Notes under the pieces: generated by a model
What the model saw: the letters and a program-made list of their open reading frames with translations, nothing else
The model's database searches: none
Told to the model about the DNA's origin: nothing
Position numbers and translations under genes: made by a program
Shown: positions 54,380 to 64,000 of the stretch, in pieces
Layout of the letters: every line of letters starts with the position of its first letter
How positions within the stretch are numbered: the stretch's first letter is position 1
Assembly (NCBI GenBank): GCA_009823505.1
Contig: VZQC01005897.1
Coordinates: forward strand, 761,161-825,160
DNA from: Rhizomys pruinosus
Taxonomy: Eukaryota > Chordata > Mammalia > Rodentia > Spalacidae
DNA: 64,000 nt
Reading direction: 5' to 3'

Positions 54380-55690
54380 AGAATAAGAGAGAAGTGGGTT
54401 TATGACTCTGAAGCAGGAAAAGTTCTTCAACAGCACACAGAAAACATCAGCCAACTTAAAGAAATGAATAGTGCTACTATTTTAAAATTTGTAACTTCTG
54501 TTCATCAAAAGATATCATTATGGGAATAAAAAGGCAACCCACATGGTGGGGGAAGGTATTTGCAACACATATATCTAAAAAGGGATTCATATGTAAAACA
54601 CTTTAGGAATTTTTACAAGTCAGTAAGGAATATTGACAAAAGACTTCAGAAAAGATGGCCAAATGTTCTATACAAATATGAAAATGCATTTAAATCCATT
54701 AGTCCATCAAGTTAAAATTAAAAGCATAATAAGATGCCACTGCAATGTCATTGGAATGACTAAAATATATACCAGTGACAAGTGGCAAAATAGAAGAACT
54801 GAAATATACACATTGCTGACAGAAGTTTATATTTTGGTAATTAACTTTGGAGACCTTTTGCACATACATATTGTAGTTGAACAGACACATAGTGATGAGC
54901 AATACCAATTCTAGTCATATAGCCAGGAAAATGAATGGATATTATAGCCTAAAATGTGTTTTATAGAAGACACTTCTCTATCACAAACTTTTCTGTATCT
55001 GATGCTCAGAATAAAAACATTTAAAATGTAGGGGAAAGTTTTGTTTGTTCACAGACAAAATTTCAAAATCTAAAAAGCAAATCTTAATGAAATGTCCAAC
55101 TTTAGTATGTCTAAATAAAGTGTGTTGTCATTACAAAAAAGACACACAGTAATGAAAAAGACCAAATTACAATGGCAGCCACAAGATTGAATATCAGAAA
55201 TATAATATTGAATGAAAGAGGTCAGATAAAAAAGAATAACACTGAGTAATACTGAATAAATAATATTGAAAAGTGTAATGCTGAATAATTCCATTTTTAT
55301 ACTCTGGAAAAAAGAGGAAAATAATATATGCTGTTAAAAGTCAGAAGAGTGGTTATTCTTGGAGAGACACTAGCCAGAAACAATAGAGGCCCCAAGAAGC
55401 ACTAATTGGATTGATGGGGGTGTTCATTGTGAGAAAATTCAAGAAGCATCACTTTGTCCCTGCATACTTCCATACATACCATCTATGTCAAGGAAAATTT
55501 AACATAGAAACAATTAGCCTGGAGAAGAGAAAATGAGTGAGAATTTAATAGGACAAGAGTAGTCATGAGTAGGTAATTATTAAATATTGTAGTGGGCATT
55601 AGGGAGTTACTTTTATGAACTTGATTTTCACTATAAATGTTCAAAACTTTTTGAAATATAAATAAAAACAAAAGTTGAAGAAAGGAAAAG
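54380..55690 (+). mobile_element. Second old L1M-type LINE-1 3' part
   Basis: Sense: CTTCTGTTCATCAAAAGATA, AAAAAGGCAACCCACATGGT, TATTTGCAACACATATATCT, CCACTGCAATGTCATTGGAA, later TAATTCCATTTTTATACTCT and GTGGTTATTCTTGG. The ORF2 order restarts relative to 53396-54345, so this is a separate old insertion. Confidence 0.7.
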
Positions 55691-55730
55691 AAGGTAATGA
55701 CACATATACATCATTGACAGAGATGTGAGA

Positions 55731-55950
55731 ACACGAAAACAGTATGAACCTGAGAACAATGTGAACCTAAGAACAGTGCTCCTGACATGAGGACAGTGCT
55801 CCTAACATGAGAACAGTGTTCTTGACATGAGAACAGTGCTCCAGACATGAGAACAGTGCTCCTGACACAGACAGTGCTCCTGACATAAGAACAGTGCTCC
55901 TGACATGAGGACAGTGCTCCTGACATGAGGACAGTACTCCTGACATGAGG
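55731..55950 (-). repeat. 20-bp minisatellite, array A
   Basis: About nine clear units of GAACAGTGCTCCTGACATGA from 55771 to 55950, with degenerate units (AGAACAATGTGAACCTAAGA) to about 55731. One unit has an 18-bp length. The consensus is the reverse complement of array B at 61651-61930. Stop-poor, so an 86-residue repetitive frame crosses it; not a gene. Confidence 0.95.
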
Positions 55951-56125
55951 AGTAATATACATAATATACATATTATATATAATTAGTTTGGGGGCAGTTT
56001 TTGTTGTAACTGAGTATTACATTTTCTTAATGAAGTTTCTAATTTAAAAATTAATTTGAATTTCTTGTTAATGGGTACCTTGTCATATACTAAACCAACC
56101 AAGTATTTTAAAAATGTATAGATTT
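55951..56125. other. AT-rich unique DNA between minisatellite and SINE
   Basis: ATATAC-rich at its left end; nothing else seen. Confidence 0.4.
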
Positions 56126-56325
56126 GGGGGCTGGAGAGATGGCCTAGTGGTTAAGAGCCCTGATTGCTCTTGCAGAGGACCTGGGTTCAATCCCCAGCAC
56201 CCACATGGTGGCTGAGAGCAGTCTTTGACTCCAGTTCCAGGGGAATCTGATGCCTGCAGCATTGCATGACACGGGTGCACCTACCTACATGCAGACAGTA
56301 CATTCATACACATAAGAAATAAATA
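56126..56325 (+). mobile_element. B2/B3-type SINE (S-type)
   Basis: Sense copy flanked by AAAAATGTATAGATTT and AAAAATGTGTAGATTT (about 56110 and 56343). A small deletion removes the CCTCTTCTGACCT segment. Confidence 0.94.
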
Positions 56326-56358
56326 AAAAATAAAAAAACATAAAAATGTGTAGATTTA

Positions 56359-56565
56359 AATATGATATGGGTTACTAATTCATTACATTTGTAATGTGTT
56401 GTATCTGTAATAATGTCACCACAAAGAAACTGGTCTCAGGAAACTGTGGGTTTTATTGAGGCTGCTTTTCTGTTTGAGCCTTTTCTGACTTCCAGAACAC
56501 TCATACAGACTTTTTCCAGGTTAGGGGTCTATATCTAAACCTGGAGAAATTATCAAGCATTAGAA
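56359..56565. other. Unique DNA
   Basis: Nothing seen. Confidence 0.4.
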
Positions 56566-56576
56566 TTCCATGAAGG

Positions 56577-56805
56577 GGGCTGGAGAGATGGCTCAGTGGT
56601 TAAGAACACTGATTGTTCTTATAGAAGAGTTGGGTTCAAATCCCAGCACCCACACGGCAGCTAACAGCTGTCTGTAACTCCATTTCCAGGGGATTTAACA
56701 TCCTCTTCTGTCCTTCTCAGGCCTTGCACAACATGGGTGCACTTAAATATATGCAGACAATACACATGAAATAAAAATAAGGAAGAAAAGAAAAACAAAA
56801 CAAAA
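56577..56805 (+). mobile_element. B3-like SINE (S-type)
   Basis: GGGGCTGGAGAGATGGCTCA head with TSD AGAATTCCATGA on both sides (about 56564-56575 and 56809-56820). Tail has (AAAAC)n character. Confidence 0.95.
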
Positions 56806-56820
56806 CAAAGAATTCCATGA

Positions 56821-57210
56821 AAACAAGAAAGTAACTTGTCTCTAGAAGACCGAAACTATACATTATGAAAGTCATACATGTCTGAAAGTTAATTTAATAA
56901 TACATGTGTTTATGTGCATGCATGCATGCATGTATGTAACATGTCACACAATAGGTACTGACCACTTGTCAGCCTTTCATTAGGCAAAGGAGCTATCTAT
57001 GCTGTGATCTGGCATTGATTTGTCTTCCTCGTTTTCTATATTTCCTTCCTTAGATCTCATCTTCTTCCCATATCTGGGTGGAAGTTCAGAGGTCTTATTC
57101 TCATTATTTATTCACTTAAAAACAGTTCTTTCAGAGGCCTTGGGGAGGAGAACAGGTGAATACGACCAAAATAATCATATGAATCTTTTGTTTATTTGGT
57201 TTTTTGTCAT
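56821..57210. other. Unique DNA with short (CATG)n
   Basis: GCATGCATGCATGCATGTATG at about 56917-56937 is a small alternating purine-pyrimidine palindrome. No gene. Confidence 0.45.
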
Positions 57211-57350
57211 TTTGTTTTGTTTTGTTTTGAGACAAGGTCTCACTATGAATGTTTTGTTGGGCTGGAACTCGATATACAGACCAGGGTAGCCTTAAACTCA
57301 CAGAAATCTGCTTGTTCTGCCTCCCGAGTGCTGAGATTAAAAATGTGTGC
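57211..57350 (-). mobile_element. B1 SINE
   Basis: Antisense: TTTTGTTTTGTTTTGAGACA, CCTTAAACTCACAGAAATCT and GCCTCCCGAGTGCTGAGATT. Confidence 0.9.
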
Positions 57351-57553
57351 TATGAGAGTTGAAAAGACGGTTCAGCAGTTGAGAGCACTGACTGCAAAGG
57401 ACCTGGGTTTGATTCCTAGCACCCACACTGTGGCTAACAACCATCAATAACTCCAGTTCCAGGGGCCAAACTCCCTCTTCTTACCTCTTCAGGCATTGTA
57501 TGACATGGGTACACTTATATAACATGCAAACAATACACTCAAACACATAAAAT
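57351..57553 (+). mobile_element. B3-like SINE (S-type), diverged
   Basis: AGAGTTGAAAAGACGGTTCA head, AACTCCAGTTCCAGGGGCCA middle and CAAACACATAAAATCC end, adjoining the antisense B1 head to head. Confidence 0.85.
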
Positions 57554-57555
57554 CC

Positions 57556-60064
57556 AGACAACCATATGATTTGAAAACCTAAGAGAAATGGATGAATATC
57601 TGAAATCCTGGAAATCAGCAAGCCTTAACCAAAAACAGATCGACAGCTTAAACAGACCCATAATATATGAGGAAACTGAAAATATAATAAAAACCTCCCA
57701 ACTAAAGACAGCCCAAGTTCAGATGGTTTCACAGCAGAATTCTATAAAACATTTAAAGAGGACTTACAACCATTATTACTCAAACTGTTCAGAAGGATAC
57801 CAACAGAGGGAAATCTCCTAAATTACTTCTACAAAGCTAGCATCACTCTAATACCAAAACCAGGCAAAGACACAACCAAAAAAGAAAACTATAGACCCAT
57901 CTCATTAATGAACATAGATGCAAAACTTCTCAACAAAATACTTGCAAACTGCATACAGAACCACATCAAAAAAATCATTCATCATGACCAAGTTGGATTC
58001 ATACCAGAGATGCTTCAACATACGAAAATTAATAAATATCAAAAACCACATAAATGGACTGAAAGACAAAAACCACATGATCATTTCAATTGATGCATAA
58101 AAAGCCTTTGACAAAATCCAGTATCCCTAAAGTCCTAGAGGGTATTGGGCTGGAGGGAACATTCCTCAACATAATCAAAGCCATATACAACAAACCCATA
58201 GTCAACATCATCTTAAATGGAGAAAAGTTAGAAGCATTCCCTTTAAAGGCAGGAACCCAACAAGGCTGCCCCCTATCACAACTCTTCTTCAATATAGTGC
58301 TTGAAATGCTTGCTAGGGCAATAAGTCAAGAAAGGAAAACTAAAGAAGTACTAACTGGAAAAGAGGAAGTCAAACTATACTTTTTGCAGATGATAGTTAC
58401 CTGAGGGATGCTAAAAAACTTCACCAGAAAATTCCTAGAAATGATTGAGAGATTCGGTAAAGTGATGGGATACAAAATTAACCTAGAAAAATCAGTAGCT
58501 TTTTTTTTTTTACACCAACAAGCAACTGAAGAAGGAATATAAAGAGAGCTTCCCACTCACAATAGCCTCAAAAATAAAATACCTAGCAACAAACCAAACC
58601 AAAGACACCAAAGACCTCTACAGCTAAAGTTTTAAACCCCTGAAGAAGGTGATTGAAGAACACATCAGAAGATGGAAAGACCTCGCATGCTCATGGACTA
58701 GAAACATTAATACAGTGAAAATGTCAATTTTACCCAAATTAATATACAGATTCAATGCAATCTCATTTAAAATGGTCATCAGTTTCTTTTCAGACTTAGA
58801 TAGAAACAATCCTAAAATTCATATGTAAAAACAAAAGACCCTGAATAGCCAAAGCAACCCTGAGTGAAAGAGCAATACAGGGGGAATCAGTATACCAGAC
58901 TTCAAACAGAGCTATAGTCATAAAAACAGCCTGGTACTGGCACAAAACAGATCTGTTGACCAATGGAACAAAGCTGAAGATCCAAACTTGAGCACATACA
59001 ATTTTAGCCACCTCATATTTGACAAGCAAGCCAAGAAGACACAATGGAGGAAAGACAGCATCTTCAGCAAATGGCGTTGGCAAAACTGGATCACCACTTG
59101 TAGAAGAATGAAATTAAACTCCTACCTCTCACCCTGTACAAAAATCAACTCCAAATGGAGCAAAGATCTCAATGTGAAACCCAAAACTCTTAAAGTGATA
59201 GAAGAAAATGTTGGCAGCAACCTACAAGACATAGGCATAGGAAAAGACTTTCTAAATCAGACAGCAGCTACACAGAAAATAAGATCAACAATTGACAAGT
59301 GGGACTGCATTTAACTCAAAAGTTTCTGTAAAGCAAAAGAAATAATAAATAAAGCAAAGAGAAAACCCACAGAGTGGGAGGAAATCTTCACCAGTGATAC
59401 ATATGACAGAGCATTAACATCCACAATATATAAAATACTCAAAAGACAAAGAAAACAGAGGACTCACTCAAAAGATGGAGTAAGAGCTGAACAGAAACTT
59501 AACAAGTGAGGAAGTAAAGATGGCTGAGAAACATCTTAAAAAGTGTTCAACATCCTTAATAATTAAGGAAATGCAAATTAAAACCACTTTAAGATATCTC
59601 ACTAAAATAAGACTGGCCAGGATCAAGAAAACAAAAGATATTAAATGCTGGAGAGGTTGTGGGGAAAGGGGAACACTTATCCACTGCTGGTAGGAATGTA
59701 AACTTGTACAACCACTATGGAAAGCAGTGTGGAGAACCATTAAAAGACTTGAAATGAGCCTACCACCTGACCCAGTCATACCACTCCTGGGTATATACCC
59801 ATAATCCTCATCCTACCACAGGGATTACATGCACATCTATGGTTTTTGCACCCCTCTTCACAATAGCAAAGAGCTGGAAGCAACCCAAGTACCCCTCAAC
59901 TGATGAATACATAAGGAAAATGTGGTACATCTATACAGTGGAGTTCTATGCACTGGTAAAAAAAAGATGACATCATGAATTTTGCAGGTAAATGGATGGA
60001 ACTCGAAGCCATTATGCTAAGTGAAGTAACACAGTCCCAGAAAAACAAAGGACAAATGGTATCC
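57556..60064 (+). pseudogene. LINE-1 ORF2, 5'-truncated and frame-broken
   Basis: About 2.5 kb of sense L1 ORF2. Readable blocks include [39 protein letters not shown], the reverse-transcriptase motif [10 protein letters not shown] (near 58250-58280), the catalytic FADD codons at 58383-58394, and FDKQAKKTQWRKDSIFSKW further on. The FADD motif lies in a different frame from the block before it, and an A8 run in 59960-59968 shifts the C-terminal frame, so no active protein can be made. The endonuclease part is absent. Blocks are scattered across frames 57588-57821, 57908-58093, 58090-58404 and 58988-59314. Confidence 0.95.
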
Positions 60065-60485
60065 CTCATTTGTGGATGCTAGCACCAAATCCCTAGTTGA
60101 AAGGCAAACTGAGCAATGTTAATGTTATATTTCTTTTTATCTGAAAGCAACTGTGCTGCTATAAGTTGAATCTCTTAACGGGCTCTAGAATTAACCTACC
60201 ACTTATTTTCAGACTCTGTACTTTTGGTATACGGATGGAGGGTATGTTTGCATATTATAGAGTAATATAAAATTAAAGGGGGAAAATGTGAATTCCTAAA
60301 GTTATTTTGGAATTAACAGTTTATTTTCAGATGTTGCAATTTTGGTATATGTGTGACATATATATAGGCATATTTTGGAGCAATACAAATTGGAGGGAAC
60401 AACAACAGCAAGAGGATTGGGTCAAAGAACTGACCGAAACAGTAAACTTCTGCCCCAAACAATTAAATACAAAACTTAATGAACA
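60065..60485 (+). mobile_element. LINE-1 3' UTR with duplicated module
   Basis: Follows ORF2. Two units of about 122 bp, from about 60185 and 60307, share GAATTAAC, TTATTTTCAGA, TTTTGGTATA, GCATATT and AATATAAAATTAAAGGG / AATACAAATTGGAGGG. It ends GGTCAAAGAACTGACC-GAAACAGTAAACTTCTGC and lacks the G-rich 3' terminus. Confidence 0.85.
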
Positions 60486-61650
60486 TAATTAATGTTGAAG
60501 CTTCTGCAACCCAGATACTCTATTCCCGCTCTTTCTTCTTGTGTGATAACCACAATCTTGAATTTGGTGTCTGCCACTCTCAAGTATTAACTACTTAAAA
60601 AGTTTAAGGGCTTCACCTAAATATGCTGAACTGAACACACTCATTCATTTTTCAGCCTTTCCTGAAATTCCATGCAAGGATGTTTTGAAGGCATACTTAC
60701 AGAGTAAGCAGCGCCCAGCTGAAGTGGAGAGTATGTGAAAGAAGGATTTACATTCCATCAAGACAGGACAAAGGAGACTGAAATGTCTGCCCTTCCATCA
60801 GTAATAGAAAAGCTTCCCCAGATGTGCCCTAGTGACTTTTGCTTTTGTGACATTGGAGAAAACCAGTCACATGGCCACCACAGGCTGCAGGGCTCCTAGG
60901 GTTTGTAGTGATAGCAAATATTTGACTTTTCTACTTTCAAGGCAGAAGTGGGCCAGAGAAACAGAGGTTGTGCAGAGTCCTTTAAGGCTAACATTTGGGT
61001 TTTCTCAGGAACCCCAGTTGGTTGGGAGGAGGGACTGGAAATATCTATGGGATTCTAGGGGATTATTACCCTAGGTATGTTCCATAGAAAGCTACATGAG
61101 ATTACTTTGCTTATTAACATTGTCCAGTTTAGGTTTCCTAATGCATTCGGAGAATAAGGATTTTGTGGGATGTTTTTCACATGTGTTTTCAGCAAAGTAT
61201 GGTCAAATAAGCTTGAAAAATTAGAGTATACTCACTATATTGTTAACATATATTTGTACACTATTAAAATATCTGTAAATTCTCTCAAATTCAAAATTCT
61301 TTCCAGTGTACTTCTTGGCAAGGAATTATGGCTGCTTATTGATTTTCTTTCTGTTTTTTTCTTTAGTTCATGAATGTTAAATTAAATCTTGTATAAAATT
61401 AGAGCATCCAAAGCCTCTTAATTCAAATTTCTTTCCTTTTATTCCCTTCAGTAATACATAGCCAAACCATGATTTCATTATCATTTCAGTTTAAATAATA
61501 GTATTTTAAATCTCCTTTTCTCCTGAATTTTTTGACATGTACATTTTATTGTAATTTATAAAATAAGGTATGCACATGGCTTATGAAATCAAATAATTCT
61601 AGAATGTTTATATTGATAACACCAGTGCCCTAGCTCCCTTTCCTCTTCTC
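60486..61650. other. Unique DNA
   Basis: No gene; a + frame at 60832-61074 (80 residues) has no recognisable features. Confidence 0.4.
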
Positions 61651-61930
61651 AGGAGCACTGTCCTCATGTGAGGAGCACTGTTCTCATGTCAGGAGCACTG
61701 TCCTCATGTGAGGAGCACTGTTCTCATGTCAGGAGCATTGTTCTCACGTCAGGAGCACTGTTCTCACATCAGGAGTACTGTTCTCACATCAGGAGCACTG
61801 TCCTTGTGTCAGGAACACTGTCCTCAAGAGCATTGTCCTCATGTCAGGAGCACTGTTCTCATATCAGGAGCACTGTTGTCATGTCAGGAGTATTTTTCTC
61901 ATGTCAGGAGCGCTGTTCTCATGTTAGGAG
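61651..61930 (+). repeat. 20-bp minisatellite, array B
   Basis: About 14 units of AGGAGCACTGTTCTCATGTC from 61651, in strict 20-bp register to 61810, then one 16-bp and one 19-bp unit, then 20-bp register again to about 61925. The first four units alternate two variants (TCCTCATGTG, TTCTCATGTC), a 40-bp higher-order pattern. The unit is the reverse complement of array A, 5.7 kb to the left. Two overlapping frames (94 and 100 residues) are open only because the unit lacks stops. Confidence 0.97.
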
Positions 61931-62005
61931 GCCTATATACTGGTGTATATAGAATAGTCCCTTTCCTCAGTAGGACACTATCAAAATTACATAATAAGAT
62001 ATTTA
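61931..62005. other. Unique DNA
   Basis: Begins with a TATATACTGGTGTATATA imperfect palindrome directly after array B. Confidence 0.5.
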
Positions 62006-62009
62006 TTTA

Positions 62010-62160
62010 GCTGGGGGTGGTGGAACACGCCTTTAATCCCAGCACTCCGGAGGCAAAGGTAGGTGGATCTCTGTGAGTTCAAGGCCAGCCTGGTCTACAG
62101 AGTGAACTCCAGGCCAGCTGGGACTAAAGAGAGACCAAAATGTCTCAAAATACCAGAAAG
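62010..62160 (+). mobile_element. B1 SINE
   Basis: Sense copy: AGCTGGGGGTGGTGGAACAC start and GAGAGACCAAAATGTCTC end. Flanks AGATATTTATTTA and AGATATTGATTTA form an imperfect TSD. Confidence 0.94.
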
Positions 62161-62349
62161 AAAGATATTGATTTAATAATTATCCACACAGCAACAGAAC
62201 TATCTTGGAAACTGAGTCATTTCAGTTACTAGCTTTAGTCATTTATAATGAAATGTTGAGTAGGTTTTTATCTAAATCTATTGATAGTTTTCCTGTTGTA
62301 AATATGACTCTAAATTTGGTGCTTTGTGTACATAGTGAACATGACTTAG

Positions 62350-62545
62350 GATAATGAGAATAATATCTGGAATCTGCACTAGATTCTAGCCCCCACTATG
62401 CCACTTATCAAATGTAGAGGTTTTAGCCTCTTTGAGGTTCTACTTCTTTGGTCTATGAAATGGAGGCCTATGATTATTCCTCATATAATTGCTTTAAGTA
62501 ATCTATGTAGAGTATAATCAATGCTTGTTAGTTCTTCTTTGCCCA
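62350..62545 (+). mobile_element. MIR SINE relic
   Basis: Sense: GAATCTGCACTAGATTCTAG, CACTATGCCACTTATCAAA, CCTCTTTGAGGTTCTACTTC, GTCTATGAAATGGAGGCC and TTGCTTTAAGTAATC in MIR order. Confidence 0.65.
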
Positions 62546-63124
62546 CTTCCATAAAATCCTCATGAAAAGTGACTATCATTGATTTAAATGCTGAGAATCT
62601 ATGCACCATTAGCATCCAAAACAGTAAGAAGTACTCTATCTTCTATTACAGTTGTTTCAAACAATTGATTAATGTTTTCAAATTGCTCAAACTAAAACAA
62701 CACATCAATTATAGCAGAGCGCCAACTCTCCTCGAAAAGCCTCTAGGCAAACTCAGCTGATGAGCCATTTCACTTTGCTTTTCCACTGATAATGAGCCTG
62801 ATAAAACTGAAAGGAAGTTAATATTAAAGAGTGAAAGGCTCTACTGAGGGTGAGTGGGCAGATGAGCTCATGAATGTAGGATCAGAAGTGTCTCTATTTG
62901 CTACACATCAAAATGATCCCATGTTTATTTTTAAACAATTCTCCATTTTCTTAGATAAGTTGTATGATTGATTTCAAATCTATGTCTATCCCAAATATTG
63001 ACCAAACAAAACAAAACACAGTCGATTGAATAGGTAAGATCACTAACAAATATATGGTGAGTGTCCAAAATTAATGTGTTAAAAGACACTAGGCTAATTG
63101 CTTAACAGCCAACCAGAGCTAGTT
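62546..63124. other. Unique DNA
   Basis: No gene or recognised repeat. Confidence 0.4.
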
Positions 63125-63140
63125 AAAAATACATATTCCT

Positions 63141-63378
63141 GGGCTGGAGAGATGGCCTAGCCGTTAAGAGCGCCGACCGCTCTTACAGAGGACCTGGGTT
63201 CGATCCCCAGCACTCACATGGAGGCTGAAAACCGTCCGTAACTCCAATTCCAGGAGAACTCCAGTTCCAGGGGAATCCAACACCCTCTTCTGACCTCCGC
63301 GACATTGCACAACACGGGTGCACACACTTGCATGCAGACAGTACATTCATACACATACAGAAATTTAAAAAAATTAAA
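63141..63378 (+). mobile_element. B2/B3-type SINE (D-type)
   Basis: Full-length sense copy with TSD AAAATACATATTCCT at about 63126-63140 and 63380-63394, the 17-bp duplication and a GGTTCGATCCCC B box. Confidence 0.97.
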
Positions 63379-63449
63379 AAAAATACATATTCCTAAATTC
63401 TGGTCCATATATTTTTATTCTGTAGATCTGTGAGAGGTCTCAAGAATGT

Positions 63450-63580
63450 ATTTTCTTTCCTTTTTTTTTTCTCCTGAAGCCAAATATTCCAGATACTCAC
63501 TATAGCTAAAGATGTCCTTGAATTCCTGATCCTTCTGAATCTACCTCTCTAGTTATGGGATTATAGATCTGTCCTTTAAT
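63450..63580 (-). mobile_element. Possible old B1-type SINE
   Basis: TGTCCTTGAATTCCTGATCC, TCTACCTCTCTAGTTATGGG and ATTATAGATCTGT resemble antisense B1 text, diverged. Confidence 0.45.
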
Positions 63581-63612
63581 GCCCATATGAAATACAATAT
63601 TAAAAGGTTTGG

Positions 63613-63768
63613 GGCCGGGTGTGGTGATGCACACCTTTAATACCAGCACTCAGAAGGCAGAGGCAGGTGGAGCTCTGTGAGTTTAAGGCCAGCCTGGTCT
63701 ACATAGAGACTTCCAGGACAGCTGGGGCTGAAGGGAGACCCTGTCTCAAAAAGACCAAAAAAAAAAAA
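63613..63768 (+). mobile_element. B1 SINE
   Basis: Sense copy: GGCCGGGTGTGGTGATGCAC start, GACCCTGTCTCAAAAAGACC end and an A12 tail. Confidence 0.95.
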
Positions 63769-64000
63769 GTTTTTGGTTTATTTTTAGTTTTTGTGTATGA
63801 GTGTTTTTCCTGAATGAATGTCAGGAACTAGGATCCAACTCGAAAACCTAAACCCCCACATCTTGAATAGTGGGTTAGAGGTATATGGGACCATGGTGGC
63901 TTTCAAATTTCCTGTTTCTTCTACTTTTATATTACTGTTTGGTGTTTGGATACAGAAGGCTTTATGGCCAAGATGGCCTGCAACTCACTACAGCTGAGCA
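63769..64000. other. Unique DNA to the window edge
   Basis: No gene or recognised repeat. Confidence 0.4.

Noticed and set aside
55711..55971. 86-residue repetitive frame in minisatellite array A
   Set aside because: The 20-bp unit has no stop codons in several frames, so long repetitive frames follow automatically; no gene signals.
56917..56937. GCATGCATGCATG tract as a regulatory (RY) element
   Set aside because: Simple alternating repeat; RY elements are a plant seed-promoter feature and do not apply here.
61651..61930. CRISPR-like array
   Set aside because: Contiguous 20-bp tandem units without spacers, in a mammalian genome; it is a minisatellite.
61651..61930. Cluster of glucocorticoid response elements (TGTTCT in many units)
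   Set aside because: Only a half-site hexamer is present; the partner half at 3-bp spacing does not match.
55731..61930. Definite foldback transposon bounded by the two minisatellites
   Set aside because: No target-site duplication or terminal motif found outside the arrays by eye; kept only as a hypothesis.
61668..62010. 94- and 100-residue repetitive frames in array B
   Set aside because: Two frames are open at once for the same reason; a 20-bp period gives a 20-residue repeat in every frame.

Overview
The window is mammalian nuclear DNA from a rodent, most likely a muroid. The evidence is the repeat content: B1 (7SL-derived), abundant B2/B3-type tRNA-derived SINEs, B4, ID, ID_B1 and RSINE1-type SINEs, rodent-type LINE-1 3' ends, plus older mammal-wide relics (MIR, L2, MLT2, MaLR, a Tigger-type MITE). 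The youngest B2/B3-type copies differ from the mouse and rat B2 consensus as I remember them, so I would not call this Mus or Rattus; I cannot name the species. There are no bacterial-style genes, no tRNA or rRNA genes, no CRISPR and no complete protein-coding gene. Most long open frames are SINE, LINE or microsatellite translations.

Layout. 0-3.3 kb: end of a LINE-1, a B4 fragment, a long (GA)n tract, then unique DNA with one candidate minus-strand terminal coding exon (2592-2984) that has an acceptor-like site and a poly(A) signal. 3.3-11.5 kb: antisense L1 3' UTR and several SINEs in unique AT-rich DNA. 11.5-14.2 kb: a composite insertion bounded by a 16-bp duplication, an antisense LTR relic, a Tigger/MER44-like MITE and a B1. 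14.2-25.9 kb: SINEs, AT-rich DNA, a 50-bp tandem duplication, and an antisense L1 with most of ORF2 deleted. 25.9-28.7 kb: the longest stretch nearly free of repeats. 28.7-46.3 kb: SINEs, L2 and MIR relics and unique DNA. 46.3-51.9 kb: a sense L1 with a long 3' UTR that received a B2/B3-type SINE and a complete non-autonomous ERVL-like LTR element (49506-51489). 52-55.7 kb: paired SINEs, an MLT2-type LTR and two old L1 pieces. 55.7-62 kb: a 20-bp minisatellite, about 5.7 kb containing a broken L1, then the same minisatellite in inverted orientation. 62-64 kb: B1, MIR and B2/B3-type copies.

The B2/B3-type copies fall in two groups. D-type copies (11 seen) carry a 17-bp tandem duplication near the middle, GC-rich heads and often perfect 12-20 bp target-site duplications (TSDs). 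S-type copies lack the duplication and include older copies. SINE entries use these labels. Repeat names come from memory of family consensus sequences and are not database results; boundaries are by eye, and best where a TSD is cited.

The parts do not form an operon or pathway. The shared logic is LINE-1 target-primed insertion: L1 enzymes explain the L1 copies and the A-tailed, TSD-flanked SINEs. The LTR element (5-bp TSD) and the MITE (TA site) moved by other mechanisms.
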